This document shows positions 43,896-52,094 of a stretch of 64,000 nt of DNA, piece by piece. The notes beneath the pieces are model-generated. The model saw only the letters and a list, made by a program, of their open reading frames with translations. It searched no databases and had not been told where the DNA came from. The first letter of the stretch is position 1; each line of letters opens with the position of its first letter. This DNA is from Psychromarinibacter sp048262455. Its GTDB lineage: Bacteria > Pseudomonadota > Alphaproteobacteria > Rhodobacterales > Rhodobacteraceae. The stretch is taken from contig JBLXFD010000015.1 of assembly GCA_048262455.1 (NCBI GenBank), positions 35,366-99,365 of the forward strand, in the 5' to 3' direction. The translations under genes were made by a program, and so were the position numbers.

Positions 43896-44840
43896 ATGCG
43901 GATCTGCGTAGCCGGGGCCTACGGCGCCTTCGGAATGAAGCACATGGACGCGCTGAAGGCGATCGACGGGGTCAAGGTGACCTCGGTCATGGGCCCCAAG
44001 CAGGACAAGATCGAGGCCTTTGCAAAGGAGCGCGGCGTCGGCCACGCCGCCACCTCGCTGGACGAATGCCTGGCGCGGGACGACGTGGACGCGGTGATCC
44101 TGGCGACGCCCACCCAGCTGCACGCAGAGCAGGCGATCGCCTGCATGCGGGCCGGAAAGCCGGTGCTGATCGAGATCCCGATGGCGGATTCGCTTGAGGA
44201 CTCCGAGAAGATCTGCGCTGTGCAGAAGGAGACCGGGGTGCTGGCCATGGCCGGTCAGGTCCGCCGCTTCAACCCTTCGCACCAGTGGATCCACGACCGG
44301 ATCGAGAAGGGCGAGCTGAAGATCCTGCAGATGGACGTTCAGACCTACTTCATGCGCCGGTCCAACCTGAACGCCAAGGGCGAGCCGCGCAGCTGGACCG
44401 ACCACCTGCTGTGGCACCACGCCTGCCACACGGTGGACCTGTTCCAGTACCAGACCGGCGAGCACGTGGAGAAGGCCTTTGGCCTCGAGGGCCCGCACCA
44501 CCCCGAGCTGGGCATCGCCATGGACATGTCGATCGGCATGAAGACCGCCGGCGGCGCGCTGTGCACGCTGTCGCTGTCGTTCAACAACGACGGCCCCTTC
44601 GGCACCTTCTTCCGCTACATCTGCGACAACGGCACGTACCTGGCGCGCTATGACGACCTGTACGACGGCAACGAGACCCCCATTGACCTGTCGGACGTGG
44701 CGGTGTCGAACAACGGCATCGAGCTGATCGACCGGGAGTTCATCGCGGCAATCCAGGAAGGGCGGGAGCCGAACGGCTCGGTCCATGACGTGCTGGCGGC
44801 GATGCAGACGCTGGACCGGATCGAGAAGTCCTTCGGGTAA
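43896..44840 (+). CDS. ligC: 4-carboxy-2-hydroxymuconate-6-semialdehyde dehydrogenase (LigC)
   Basis: NADP-dependent Gfo/Idh/MocA-fold enzyme of 314 residues. It oxidises the cyclised hemiacetal of the ring-cleavage product to 2-pyrone-4,6-dicarboxylate. The N-terminal Rossmann motif is AGAYGAFG; family blocks are QLHAEQAIACMRAGKPVLIEIPMADS and the HLLWHHACHTVDLFQY motif. It starts 16 bases after ligB and ends the plus-strand operon, followed at about 10 bases by an intrinsic terminator. Confidence 0.95.
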   Translation: MRICVAGAYGAFGMKHMDALKAIDGVKVTSVMGPKQDKIEAFAKERGVGHAATSLDECLARDDVDAVILATPTQLHAEQAIACMRAGKPVLIEIPMADSLEDSEKICAVQKETGVLAMAGQVRRFNPSHQWIHDRIEKGELKILQMDVQTYFMRRSNLNAKGEPRSWTDHLLWHHACHTVDLFQYQTGEHVEKAFGLEGPHHPELGIAMDMSIGMKTAGGALCTLSLSFNNDGPFGTFFRYICDNGTYLARYDDLYDGNETPIDLSDVAVSNNGIELIDREFIAAIQEGREPNGSVHDVLAAMQTLDRIEKSFG

Positions 44841-44850
44841 GGGGATGGGG

Positions 44851-44878
44851 AGCGGCGCCGGGGGCGCCGCTTTCGTTT
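44851..44878 (+). terminator. Intrinsic terminator of ligABC
   Basis: Perfect 9-bp stem AGCGGCGCC / GGCGCCGCT (44851-44859 with 44863-44871), GGG loop, then TTCGTTT. Confidence 0.8.
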
Positions 44879-44939
44879 CGGGCTGTAGACGCAGAGGACC
44901 CGGGCGCGGAGACGCGACAGTGCCGGCGCGCGCGGCGGC

Positions 44940-45125
44940 GCTCCGACGGTAGAGCGGCGCACTTAATCCCGGCCACGTCAGGAAGACCTCTGAGCTTCGC
45001 GCCCACGGCACCCATAGCGCCGCCGCGGAGGGGCGCGCCGGCGCTGGCGCGGCGGCCTTCGGCCTTGTTCCGCGCCGACAGGGGAAAGCCCGTAGCGAAA
45101 GGCGGCGGCACCCGTAAGGCCCCGC
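44940..45125 (+). repeat. Decayed member of repeat family 1
   Basis: Shares CTTAATCCCGGCCAC with copy B, GACCTCTGAG with copy D, and a CCTTCGGCCTTGTTCCGCGCC version of the conserved middle block. The terminal palindrome is lost. It fills most of the gap between ligC and metK, where no gene is credible. Confidence 0.5.
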
Positions 45126-45135
45126 GGCCCCTTGA

Positions 45136-46302
45136 TCAAACCGCCTTCTTCAGCGCCTCGACCAGGTCCGTCGCTTCCCAGGAGAACCCGCCGTCCGAGT
45201 CCGGGGCGCGGCCGAAGTGGCCGTAGGCCGCGGTACGCTGGAAGATCGGGCGGTTCAGCTTCAGGTGCTCGCGGATGCCGCGGGGCGTCAGGTCCATGGC
45301 CTTGCCCACGGCCTTCTCGATCTCGGCGTCGGGCACCTCGCCGGTGCCGTGGGTGTCGACGTAGATCGACAGCGGCCGCGCCACGCCGATGGCGTAGGAC
45401 AGCTGCAGCGTGCAGCGCCGGGCCAGGCCCGAGGCGACCACGTTCTTGGCCAGGTAGCGCGCGGCGTAGGCGGCCGAGCGGTCCACCTTGGTCGGGTCCT
45501 TGCCGGAGAACGCCCCGCCCCCGTGCGGCGCGGCGCCGCCGTAGGTGTCGACGATGATCTTGCGGCCCGTGAGGCCCGCGTCGCCGTCCGGCCCGCCGAT
45601 CACGAACTTGCCGGTGGGGTTCACGTGCCAGACCGAGTCCGGCAGGATCCAGCCCTCGGGCACCACTTCGCGGATGTAGGGAGAGACGATCTCCTTCACC
45701 TGCTCGGAGGTCAGCGAGGGGTCGAGGTGCTGGGTCGACAGCACGATGTTGTCCACGCCCACCGGCTTGCCGTCCTCGTAGCGCACGGTCAGCTGCGACT
45801 TGGCGTCGGGGCCCAGCTTGGGCTCGGTGCCGTTCTTGCGGACCTCGGCCAGCCGCTTCAGGATCGCGTGGGCATAGAGGATCGGCGCCGGCATCAGTTC
45901 CGGGGTCTCGTCCACGGCGTAGCCGAACATGATCCCCTGGTCGCCCGCGCCCTCGTCCTTCTCGCCGGCGGCGTCGACGCCTTGGGCGATGTCGGCGGAC
46001 TGGGCGTGCAGGTAGCTGTCGACCTTCAGGTTGGCCCAGTGAAAGCCCTCCTGCTCGTAGCCGATGTCGCGCACGCAGTCCCGCGCGATCTCCTCGACCC
46101 GCTGGATCACCTCGGCGGGGCCACGGACCTCGCCTCCGATGACCACGCGGTCGGTGGTGGCGAAGGTTTCGCAGGCGACGCGGCTGACCGGGTCGGCGGC
46201 GAGGAAGGCGTCGAGCACGGCGTCGGAGATCCGGTCGCAGACCTTGTCGGGGTGGCCCTCCGAGACGGACTCGGAAGTGAAGAAGTAGCTTTTACGGGAC
46301 AT
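45136..46302 (-). CDS. metK: S-adenosylmethionine synthetase
   Basis: Makes S-adenosylmethionine from methionine and ATP; 388 residues. The family start FFTSESVSEGHPDKVCDRISDAVLDA, the GYAVDETPELMP block, and the glycine-rich loop GGAAPHGGGAFSGKDPTKVDRSAAY are all present. The ATG follows directly on a SAM/SAH-type riboswitch in the 5' leader, so translation should fall when SAM or SAH is high. lnt lies 65 bases upstream in the same direction. Confidence 0.96.
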   Translation of the reverse strand: MSRKSYFFTSESVSEGHPDKVCDRISDAVLDAFLAADPVSRVACETFATTDRVVIGGEVRGPAEVIQRVEEIARDCVRDIGYEQEGFHWANLKVDSYLHAQSADIAQGVDAAGEKDEGAGDQGIMFGYAVDETPELMPAPILYAHAILKRLAEVRKNGTEPKLGPDAKSQLTVRYEDGKPVGVDNIVLSTQHLDPSLTSEQVKEIVSPYIREVVPEGWILPDSVWHVNPTGKFVIGGPDGDAGLTGRKIIVDTYGGAAPHGGGAFSGKDPTKVDRSAAYAARYLAKNVVASGLARRCTLQLSYAIGVARPLSIYVDTHGTGEVPDAEIEKAVGKAMDLTPRGIREHLKLNRPIFQRTAAYGHFGRAPDSDGGFSWEATDLVEALKKAV

Positions 46303-46352
46303 GAACGCTCCATTGGAAAAGTGCCAGCCACGCCAGGAAGCCGTTGTGGCGG
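46303..46352 (-). promoter_or_regulatory. SAM/SAH riboswitch in the metK leader
   Basis: On the coding strand the leader reads GCCACAACGGCTTCCTGGCGTGGC and then, after a 13-base linker, CAATGGAGCG just before the ATG. The first part matches the SAM/SAH aptamer (stem GCCAC/GTGGC, loop with AACGGCTTCCTGGC). GGAGC, which is also the Shine-Dalgarno sequence, can pair with GCTTCC in the loop as a pseudoknot. It should act on translation. This class is known from Rhodobacterales metK. Confidence 0.9.
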
Positions 46353-46367
46353 CAATGCGCCCCTGCG

Positions 46368-47915
46368 TTAGCCCGCCGCCCCGGCGCCGTCAATCCCGCG
46401 CCGCCGCAGGGCGGTCAGCCCCAGCCCCAGCGCCAGCGCCGCCAGCAGCAGCGCCACCGGAACATCGCCGGTGCGGGCGTAAAGCGTGCGCGGCAGCTTG
46501 GCGGGAAGCGGCGCGTCCAGCCAGCCCGCCTCGTTCAGCGGCAGGCTGTGCAGCACCTCGCCGTGGGCGTCGATCACCGCCGAAACCCCGGTATTGGCCG
46601 CCCGCACCAGCGGCAGCCCCTGCTCCACCGCCCGCAGCCGCGCCTGCGCCAGGTGCTGGTAGGGGCCAGAGAGGTTGCCGAACCAGCCGTCGTTGGTGAT
46701 CTGCAGCAGCCAGTCGGGCCGCTCCGGCGCGGCGTTCACGTCGTGGGGGAAGATCGCCTCGTAGCAGATCAGGGGCAGCGCCCGGCCGAAGGGCCCGAGG
46801 TCCAGCAGCTGCGGGCCCGGCCCGGGGGTGTAGCCAAAGCCGTTCTTGGCCGTCAGCGCCGAGAGGCCGATCTTCGACAGCAGGCCGCCGGCGGGCAGGT
46901 ATTCGCCGAAGGGGACAAGGTGGTACTTGTCGTAGAGGTCCGCCACCCGCCCCTGGTCGTTCAGCACGATCAGGCTGTTGTAGGCCTGCCAGCCCTCGAC
47001 CCGCTGGATGCCCAGCACCACCGGCACCCCCGCCGCCGCCTCGGCGGTCTGGGCCAGCGCCTCCTCGGCGTTGTGCAGCAGGTAGGGCAGCGCGGTCTCG
47101 GGCCAGATGACCAGCCGCGGCCGCCCCTCGGCGCCCTCGGCGGCAGTGAAGGCCATCAGCCGGTCCATGAAGACCTGGTGCCAGTCGGGATCCCACTTCA
47201 GGTGCTGCGCCGCGTTGGGCTGCACCAGCCGCAGCACCGGCCCCTCGGCATCGGGCAACGGCTGCGCCGCGCGCCAGGCCCCTGCTCCGTAAAGCGCGGC
47301 GGCGACCGCAAGCACCCCCGCCAGCGCCAGCCGCCGGGGCCAGAGCGCCACCGCCAGCGCCGGGATCAGCAGCGTCAGCAGGCTGAGGCCCACCGGGCCG
47401 ACCCAGGCCGCCAGCTGCATCGGCGCCCAGTCCACCCAGACATGGCCCACCAGTGCCCAGGGAAAGCCGGTCAGCAGGTAGGACCGGGTCAGCTCCGCCA
47501 GCGTCAGCGCCCCGGTCCAGGCCAGCGCCCGCGCCAGCCGTCCCCGCGCGCCCCAAGCGGCCAGCGCGAAGGCCCCGGCCCAGAAACCCGCGAAGCCGCC
47601 CGCGGTGAAGATCAGCGCGAAGGGCGCCATCCAGCCGTGGCGGGGGATGTCGATCAGGAAGGGCTCCACGATCCAGAACAGCGTGGCGGCGAAGTAGCCC
47701 CAGCCGAAGGCCCAGCCCAGCCAGGCCGCCTTGCCGGTGCGCGGGGTGTCGAGGAACAGCCCGAAGGCCAGCGCCAGCGCCAGCAGCGTCGCCCATGGCA
47801 GGCTGACCGGCGCCTGCCCCGTCGCCGCCAGCACGCCGGTCAGCGCCGCCAGCGGCAGACGCCAGCGCGCCCGGACCCGCAGGACCGGGGCGGCCATGGA
47901 CAGGCCGTCACTCAC
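46368..47915 (-). CDS. lnt: Apolipoprotein N-acyltransferase
   Basis: Inner-membrane enzyme of 515 residues that adds the third acyl chain to lipoproteins. The N-terminal half has about six helices. The nitrilase-type domain has the catalytic triad Glu273 (WPETALP), Lys330 (DKYHLVPFGEY) and Cys384 (ICYEAIFP), close to the E. coli positions. A last helix is near residue 490. It overlaps the CorC-like gene start side by 8 bases (47908-47915), in the order ybeY-corC-lnt found in many proteobacteria. Confidence 0.94.
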   Translation of the reverse strand: MSDGLSMAAPVLRVRARWRLPLAALTGVLAATGQAPVSLPWATLLALALAFGLFLDTPRTGKAAWLGWAFGWGYFAATLFWIVEPFLIDIPRHGWMAPFALIFTAGGFAGFWAGAFALAAWGARGRLARALAWTGALTLAELTRSYLLTGFPWALVGHVWVDWAPMQLAAWVGPVGLSLLTLLIPALAVALWPRRLALAGVLAVAAALYGAGAWRAAQPLPDAEGPVLRLVQPNAAQHLKWDPDWHQVFMDRLMAFTAAEGAEGRPRLVIWPETALPYLLHNAEEALAQTAEAAAGVPVVLGIQRVEGWQAYNSLIVLNDQGRVADLYDKYHLVPFGEYLPAGGLLSKIGLSALTAKNGFGYTPGPGPQLLDLGPFGRALPLICYEAIFPHDVNAAPERPDWLLQITNDGWFGNLSGPYQHLAQARLRAVEQGLPLVRAANTGVSAVIDAHGEVLHSLPLNEAGWLDAPLPAKLPRTLYARTGDVPVALLLAALALGLGLTALRRRGIDGAGAAG

Positions 47916-48807
47916 CGGCGGCGATAAGTTCTGGCAGACGGACGCGCAGGCGTTTCAGACGCCGGGGATCGGCGTCCACCACCACGAATTCCACGCCGGC
48001 GGGGTGCGGGATCATCTCTCCGCGTGCCGGAACGCGGCCGGCAAGCATGACCACGAGGCCGCCGAGGGTGTCAATCTCCTCCTGCTCCTCGTCGTCGGCG
48101 AGCTTGAGGCCGATCTCCTCCTCGAACTCCTCCAGCGGGGTCTTGGCCTGCAGGATGTAGCTGCCGGGCTTTTCCAGCGCCCAGTACTTGCCCTCGTCGA
48201 TATCGTGCTCGTCCTCGATCTCGCCGATCACCTGCTCGATCAGGTCCTCGATAGAGACCAGTCCGTCGACGCCGCCGTACTCGTCGATCACCAGCGCAAG
48301 GTGCATCCGCTGGGTCTGCATCTTCTGCAGCAGCACGCCGATGGGCATCGAGGGCGGCGCGAACAGCAGCGGGCGCAGCATCTTGCGCAGGCTGAAGCGT
48401 CCGCCGCCGCCGTTGAAGCCGTACTTCAGCGCGAAATCCTTCAGGTGGACCATGCCGAGGGGGGTGTCCAGCGTCCCCTTGAACACCGGCAGCCGGGTCA
48501 GGCCGCTTTCGCGGAAGACCTTGACCAGTTCCTCCTTGGTGATCTCCACCGGGACAGAGACGATTTCCGCCTTGGGGATCGCCACGTCCTCGACCCGCAT
48601 CCGGCGCAGGTTCAAAAGCCCCAGCACGGCGCCCGCCGAAGCGGCCCCGTAGGAAGGCTTGTGACTTTCCGATTCATCCTCGGGCTCGGCCTCGGCCGAC
48701 CCGTTCAGGGCAGTCTTCAGCCAGCTTATCAGCCCGCGCTGCCCGTTCTCCGATTGATCCTGCGCGCTTTGCGCTGCGCTAGAGGACCCGCTGTCAGCGT
48801 CGCCCAT
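47908..48807 (-). CDS. CorC/HlyC-type CBS-domain protein
   Basis: 299-residue cytosolic protein with two CBS domains (about 75-200, with DVAIPKAEIVSV, GVLLQKMQTQRMHLALVIDEYGGVDGLVSIEDLIEQVIGEI) and a C-terminal transporter-associated CorC_HlyC domain (about 220-295). Family members are linked to magnesium/cobalt efflux or are uncharacterised; the DUF21 membrane part of true transporters is absent. The ATG at 48807 follows AAAGGA. It lies between ybeY and lnt, as in E. coli ybeX. Confidence 0.87.
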   Translation of the reverse strand: MGDADSGSSSAAQSAQDQSENGQRGLISWLKTALNGSAEAEPEDESESHKPSYGAASAGAVLGLLNLRRMRVEDVAIPKAEIVSVPVEITKEELVKVFRESGLTRLPVFKGTLDTPLGMVHLKDFALKYGFNGGGGRFSLRKMLRPLLFAPPSMPIGVLLQKMQTQRMHLALVIDEYGGVDGLVSIEDLIEQVIGEIEDEHDIDEGKYWALEKPGSYILQAKTPLEEFEEEIGLKLADDEEQEEIDTLGGLVVMLAGRVPARGEMIPHPAGVEFVVVDADPRRLKRLRVRLPELIAAGE

Positions 48808-48848
48808 CTGTCCTTTCCAACAACCGCACGGCCCCTGGCCCCGCGGCC

Positions 48849-49328
48849 TCAATATGGGTCGGCAACCCCGAGAGTTGCAAGTATCTCGACCTCAAGACCT
48901 TCCATCAGGGCGGCATCCCGCCCGTCTTCGTGGTCATAGCCCAACAAATGCAGTGTGCCATGCACAACGAGGTGCGTCACATGGTCCCGCAGCGGCCGCC
49001 CCGCCGCCTCGGCCTCGCGGGCACATGTCTCGTAGGCAATGGCGATGTCGCCCAGTTCCTCGCCGGCGGCGGGCGGCAGGGGCGCGTCGCCGGCGGTCTC
49101 GGCGCCGCGTTCCTCCGAGGGCCAGCTGAGCACGTTGGTGGGCTGCGGCTTGCCGCGGAAATCGGCGTTCAGGACGGCGATGCGGGCGTCGTCGCAGCCC
49201 AGCAGCGCGATCTCGTGGTCCGCCTCCAGCCCCAGGTGCGCCAGCGTCGCGGCGGCGGCGGCCTCTGCCAGGGGCTCCAGCCCCAGCGCCTCCCAGTCCG
49301 GGCATTCGATCAGCACGTCCACGCTCAT
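48849..49328 (-). CDS. ybeY: Endoribonuclease YbeY (16S rRNA maturation)
   Basis: Single-strand-specific zinc endoribonuclease of 159 residues acting in 16S rRNA 3' maturation and ribosome quality control. The zinc motif is HGTLHLLGYDHEDG near residue 127, and the N-terminal half has GKPQPTNVLSWPSEE as in the family. The ATG at 49328 is the family-like start. phoH, which usually precedes it, is more than 1 kb away, separated by a CDF gene and repeat copy D. Confidence 0.93.
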   Translation of the reverse strand: MSVDVLIECPDWEALGLEPLAEAAAAATLAHLGLEADHEIALLGCDDARIAVLNADFRGKPQPTNVLSWPSEERGAETAGDAPLPPAAGEELGDIAIAYETCAREAEAAGRPLRDHVTHLVVHGTLHLLGYDHEDGRDAALMEGLEVEILATLGVADPY

Positions 49329-49368
49329 GGCGCCATCCACCCCAGCGCGGCGGCTTTGTCCAGCCCCC

Positions 49369-50274
49369 TCAACCGTGCCCGATCTCCCGCGCGCCGGTGC
49401 AGGCGTGGCGGGTGCATTCCAGCTCCAGCGTCGTATGACCGATGCCGAGGCTCTCCAGCCGCGCCTTCAGCCGTGCCTTCACCGCGTCCGCCTGGTCCCA
49501 GCGGCCCGGGTCGATCACCACGTGCGCCTCCAGCGCCGGCTGGTGTTCCTGCATCTGCCAGAGGTGCGCGTGGTGCACCCCGGCCACCCCCTCCTCGGCG
49601 CACATCTCCGCCACCACCTTGCGCGGATCGAGCCCCGGAGGCGTGCCCAGCATCAGCACCCGGAGCACGCCGCCGATCTCGGTCAGCGCCATCCACAGGA
49701 TGTAGCCGGCGATCAGCAGCGTCACCGCCGGGTCCACCAGCCGCCAGTCGTAGAGCAGGATCAGCGTCCCCGCGACGATCACCGCCACCGACCCCGCCGC
49801 GTCGGCGAGGTTGTGCAGGAAGGCGGCGCGGATGTTCATGCTGTCCTTGGCCATGGCGTAGGTCAGCATCGCCGTCACGAGGTCCACCACCAGGGCGACG
49901 CCGGCGATGATGACCACGGTCCAGCCTTCCACGGGCTGCGGGTCGAGCACGCGCAGCACCGCCTCGTAGATCAGGTAGAAGGACAGCAGGATCAGCGTGG
50001 TGTAGTTGATCAACGCCGCCACCACCTCGGCGCGGCCGTAGCCGAAGGTCATGCCCGCGTCTGCCGGACGCCGGGCGATCTTGCGGGCGGCCATGGCGAT
50101 CACCAGCGAGACCGCGTCCGACAGGTTGTGCAGCGCGTCGGCGATCAGCGCGAGCGAGCCGGCAAGGATCCCCCCGACGATCTGCGCGCCGCTGAGGCCG
50201 AAGTTGACGGCGATGGCGGCATACATGCGCCGGTCGCCTGAGTCGGGGTCCATGTGGTGGTGGTCGTGGGGCAT
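49369..50274 (-). CDS. Cation diffusion facilitator (CDF) metal exporter
   Basis: Six-helix inner-membrane exporter of divalent metals (Zn, Co or similar) in exchange for protons, 301 residues from ATG 50274. The N-terminus HDHHHMDP is histidine-rich. The metal site in helix 2 is ALIADALHNLSD and in helix 5 AFLHNLADAAGS (histidine/aspartate pairs). The C-terminal domain has VAGVHHAHLW. A start at 50298 is possible. Its place between ybeY and phoH interrupts a usual gene order, and repeat copy D lies directly upstream. Confidence 0.88.
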   Translation of the reverse strand: MPHDHHHMDPDSGDRRMYAAIAVNFGLSGAQIVGGILAGSLALIADALHNLSDAVSLVIAMAARKIARRPADAGMTFGYGRAEVVAALINYTTLILLSFYLIYEAVLRVLDPQPVEGWTVVIIAGVALVVDLVTAMLTYAMAKDSMNIRAAFLHNLADAAGSVAVIVAGTLILLYDWRLVDPAVTLLIAGYILWMALTEIGGVLRVLMLGTPPGLDPRKVVAEMCAEEGVAGVHHAHLWQMQEHQPALEAHVVIDPGRWDQADAVKARLKARLESLGIGHTTLELECTRHACTGAREIGHG

Positions 50275-50349
50275 GATCCGGTTGAGGTAGGGCGGCAAGG
50301 GCGGGAGGCGAGGTGGGGCGGTGCGGCGGGATGCTAGGGGCTAATGCGC

Positions 50350-50564
50350 GACGTGAGCCTGCCCGTGGGGTGGCGCTGCTGACCTCTGAGGTATGCGCTT
50401 TATCCCAGCCAAACCCGCGCGCAGAATGAGCGTGCCGTGCAGATGACACAGCGCCAGCCCGCCGGGACGGGCAGGCGCTCGCCCCGCGCCTTCGGCTTGT
50501 TCGGGGCGGATTAGCGCTCCGCACGAACGAAGCGGTAGGGCGGGGTTCACCCCACCGCCCCGCC
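50350..50564 (+). repeat. Dispersed intergenic repeat family 1, copy D
   Basis: Same block order and orientation as copies A-C 16 kb away (CGTGAGCCTGCCCGTGGGGT, GCTTTATCCCAGCC, GATGACACAGCGCCAGCCCG, CAGGCGCTCGCCCCGCGCC, CTTGTTCGGGGCGGAT), ending in GGCGGGGTTCACCCCACC. It lies between the CDF gene and phoH, both minus-strand genes. Confidence 0.9.
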
Positions 50565-50570
50565 ACGCCC

Positions 50571-51587
50571 CTACCCCGCGCTGTCCGCGTCGTAGGCCTC
50601 GATGATCCGCGCCACCAGCGGGTGGCGTACCACGTCGCGGGCGGTGAAGTAGCTGAAGGAGATGCCCTTGACCCCCGCCAGAAGCCGCTCGGCGTCCTGC
50701 AGGCCGGATTGCACCCCGCGCGGCAGGTCCACCTGGGTGCGGTCGCCGGTGATCACCATGCGGCTGCCCTCGCCGAGGCGGGTCAGGAACATCTTCATCT
50801 GCATCGATGTCGCGTTCTGCGCCTCGTCCAGCACCACGAAGGCGTTGGCCAGCGTCCGGCCACGCATGAAGGCCAGCGGGGCGATCTCGATCTTCTTCTC
50901 CTCGATCAGCTTGGCCAGCTGCTTGCCCGGAAGGAAGTCGTTCAGCGCGTCGTAGAGCGGCTGCATGTAGGGGTCGACCTTCTCCTTCATGTCTCCGGGC
51001 AGGAAGCCCAGCCGCTCGCCCGCCTCGACGGCGGGGCGGCTGAGGATGATCTTGTCCACGTGGCCGCCGATGAACATCGACACCCCCACCGCGACGGCAA
51101 GGTAGGTCTTGCCGGTGCCGGCGGGGCCAATGCCGAAGGACATCTCGTTGGAGAACAGCGCGCGCACGTAGGCCTTCTGCGCCTCGGTGCGCGGCTCCAC
51201 CGTCTTCTTGCGGGTGCGGATCTCGACCTTGCCGCCGGGGGCGTTGAACAGCTCCATCTGGTCGCCGTCGCGGCTGCCGTCGTCCTCGGTGGATTCGCGC
51301 AGGCGGATCATGCCGTCGATGTCGCCGGTCTCGACACTGCGCCCCGACTCGAGCCGGGCGTAGAGCTGCCGCAGCACCCGTTCCGCCTGTTCGCGGGCCT
51401 CGGTCTCGCCGATCACCGCAAGGTGGTTGCCCTTTCGGAAGATCTGCACCTCGAGCCCCTGCTCGATCTGTGCAAGGTTGCGGTCGAACTCGCCGCAAAG
51501 GTCGATCAGCAGCCGGTTGTCCGGAAATTCCAGCAGGGTCTCGTGCGTTTCATGGTCGGTGGGCGGGGTGAGCGTGCCGATGGCCAA
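50571..51587 (-). CDS. phoH: PhoH family ATPase
   Basis: 338-residue P-loop protein of the PhoH-like group found near ybeY, thought to act on RNA. It has an N-terminal KH-like or dimer region, Walker A GIGPAGTGKTYLA (about 165), Walker B FVVLDEAQNAT and the TRLGEGSRMVITGDRTQVD sensor region. It ends 7 bases from repeat copy D. A separate promoter is likely at 51588-51770, a region with no gene and one terminator for the neighbour. Confidence 0.92.
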   Translation of the reverse strand: MAIGTLTPPTDHETHETLLEFPDNRLLIDLCGEFDRNLAQIEQGLEVQIFRKGNHLAVIGETEAREQAERVLRQLYARLESGRSVETGDIDGMIRLRESTEDDGSRDGDQMELFNAPGGKVEIRTRKKTVEPRTEAQKAYVRALFSNEMSFGIGPAGTGKTYLAVAVGVSMFIGGHVDKIILSRPAVEAGERLGFLPGDMKEKVDPYMQPLYDALNDFLPGKQLAKLIEEKKIEIAPLAFMRGRTLANAFVVLDEAQNATSMQMKMFLTRLGEGSRMVITGDRTQVDLPRGVQSGLQDAERLLAGVKGISFSYFTARDVVRHPLVARIIEAYDADSAG

Positions 51588-51719
51588 TAATGTCTCCGTT
51601 CCCAGGTGCCTGTCGTTACTGTGCGTAGCCGCCCCGCAGGGCGCAAGTCACAATATCATGTAGGTGCCCCGCGCCGGCTGTCGCCCCGCGGCGGGGCGAA
51701 ACAGGCGGCGGCAGGCACG

Positions 51720-51748
51720 AAAAGGCCGCCGGGGGAAACCGGCGGCCC
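51720..51748 (-). terminator. Intrinsic terminator for the small lipoprotein gene
   Basis: Perfect 9-bp stem GGCCGCCGG/CCGGCGGCC with a 6-base loop; on the minus strand it is followed by TTTT, 25 bases after the lipoprotein stop. Confidence 0.8.
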
Positions 51749-51772
51749 TGTCATTCCTCACGGCGCGGCCGC

Positions 51773-52072
51773 TCAGATCGAGTCGGGAATGAAGGAGCCC
51801 TTCTTGTAGGGTCCCACCGCCGTGTTGGGCGGCGCGATGCCCGAGCAGACCGGCTTGCCGTAGGGATCGAGCCGCTGCGACAGGTAGCCCTCGGCGCCGT
51901 CGTCGATGATCCAGTGGTCGCAGCCGGTGGGGTCCACCCAGATCCCGGCCTTCAGCTGGCTCAGGTGCTTGCTGTCGATGCCGCGGTCCACGGTCTTGTC
52001 GACCTTGTTGTCCACGCAGCCGGCCAGGGTGGCGACGGCGGCGATCAGCGCGGCGGTCTTGAGAATGGTCAT
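51773..52072 (-). CDS. Small lipoprotein with a domain shared with the neighbouring OmpA protein
   Basis: 99 residues. A signal peptide ends in lipobox TLAGC (Cys19), so it is a periplasmic-facing lipoprotein. Residues 43-77 contain GIWVDPTGCDHWIIDDGAEG and PVC, a cysteine-bearing motif repeated in the adjacent OmpA protein (IWVDPDGCEHWVMDDGLEGF ... PVC). The two genes lie 22 bases apart on one strand and probably arose by duplication of this short domain. No known family; a cell-envelope role is likely. Confidence 0.78.
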   Translation of the reverse strand: MTILKTAALIAAVATLAGCVDNKVDKTVDRGIDSKHLSQLKAGIWVDPTGCDHWIIDDGAEGYLSQRLDPYGKPVCSGIAPPNTAVGPYKKGSFIPDSI

Positions 52073-52094
52073 GGTACTGTTCCTCTTGGCCTGC

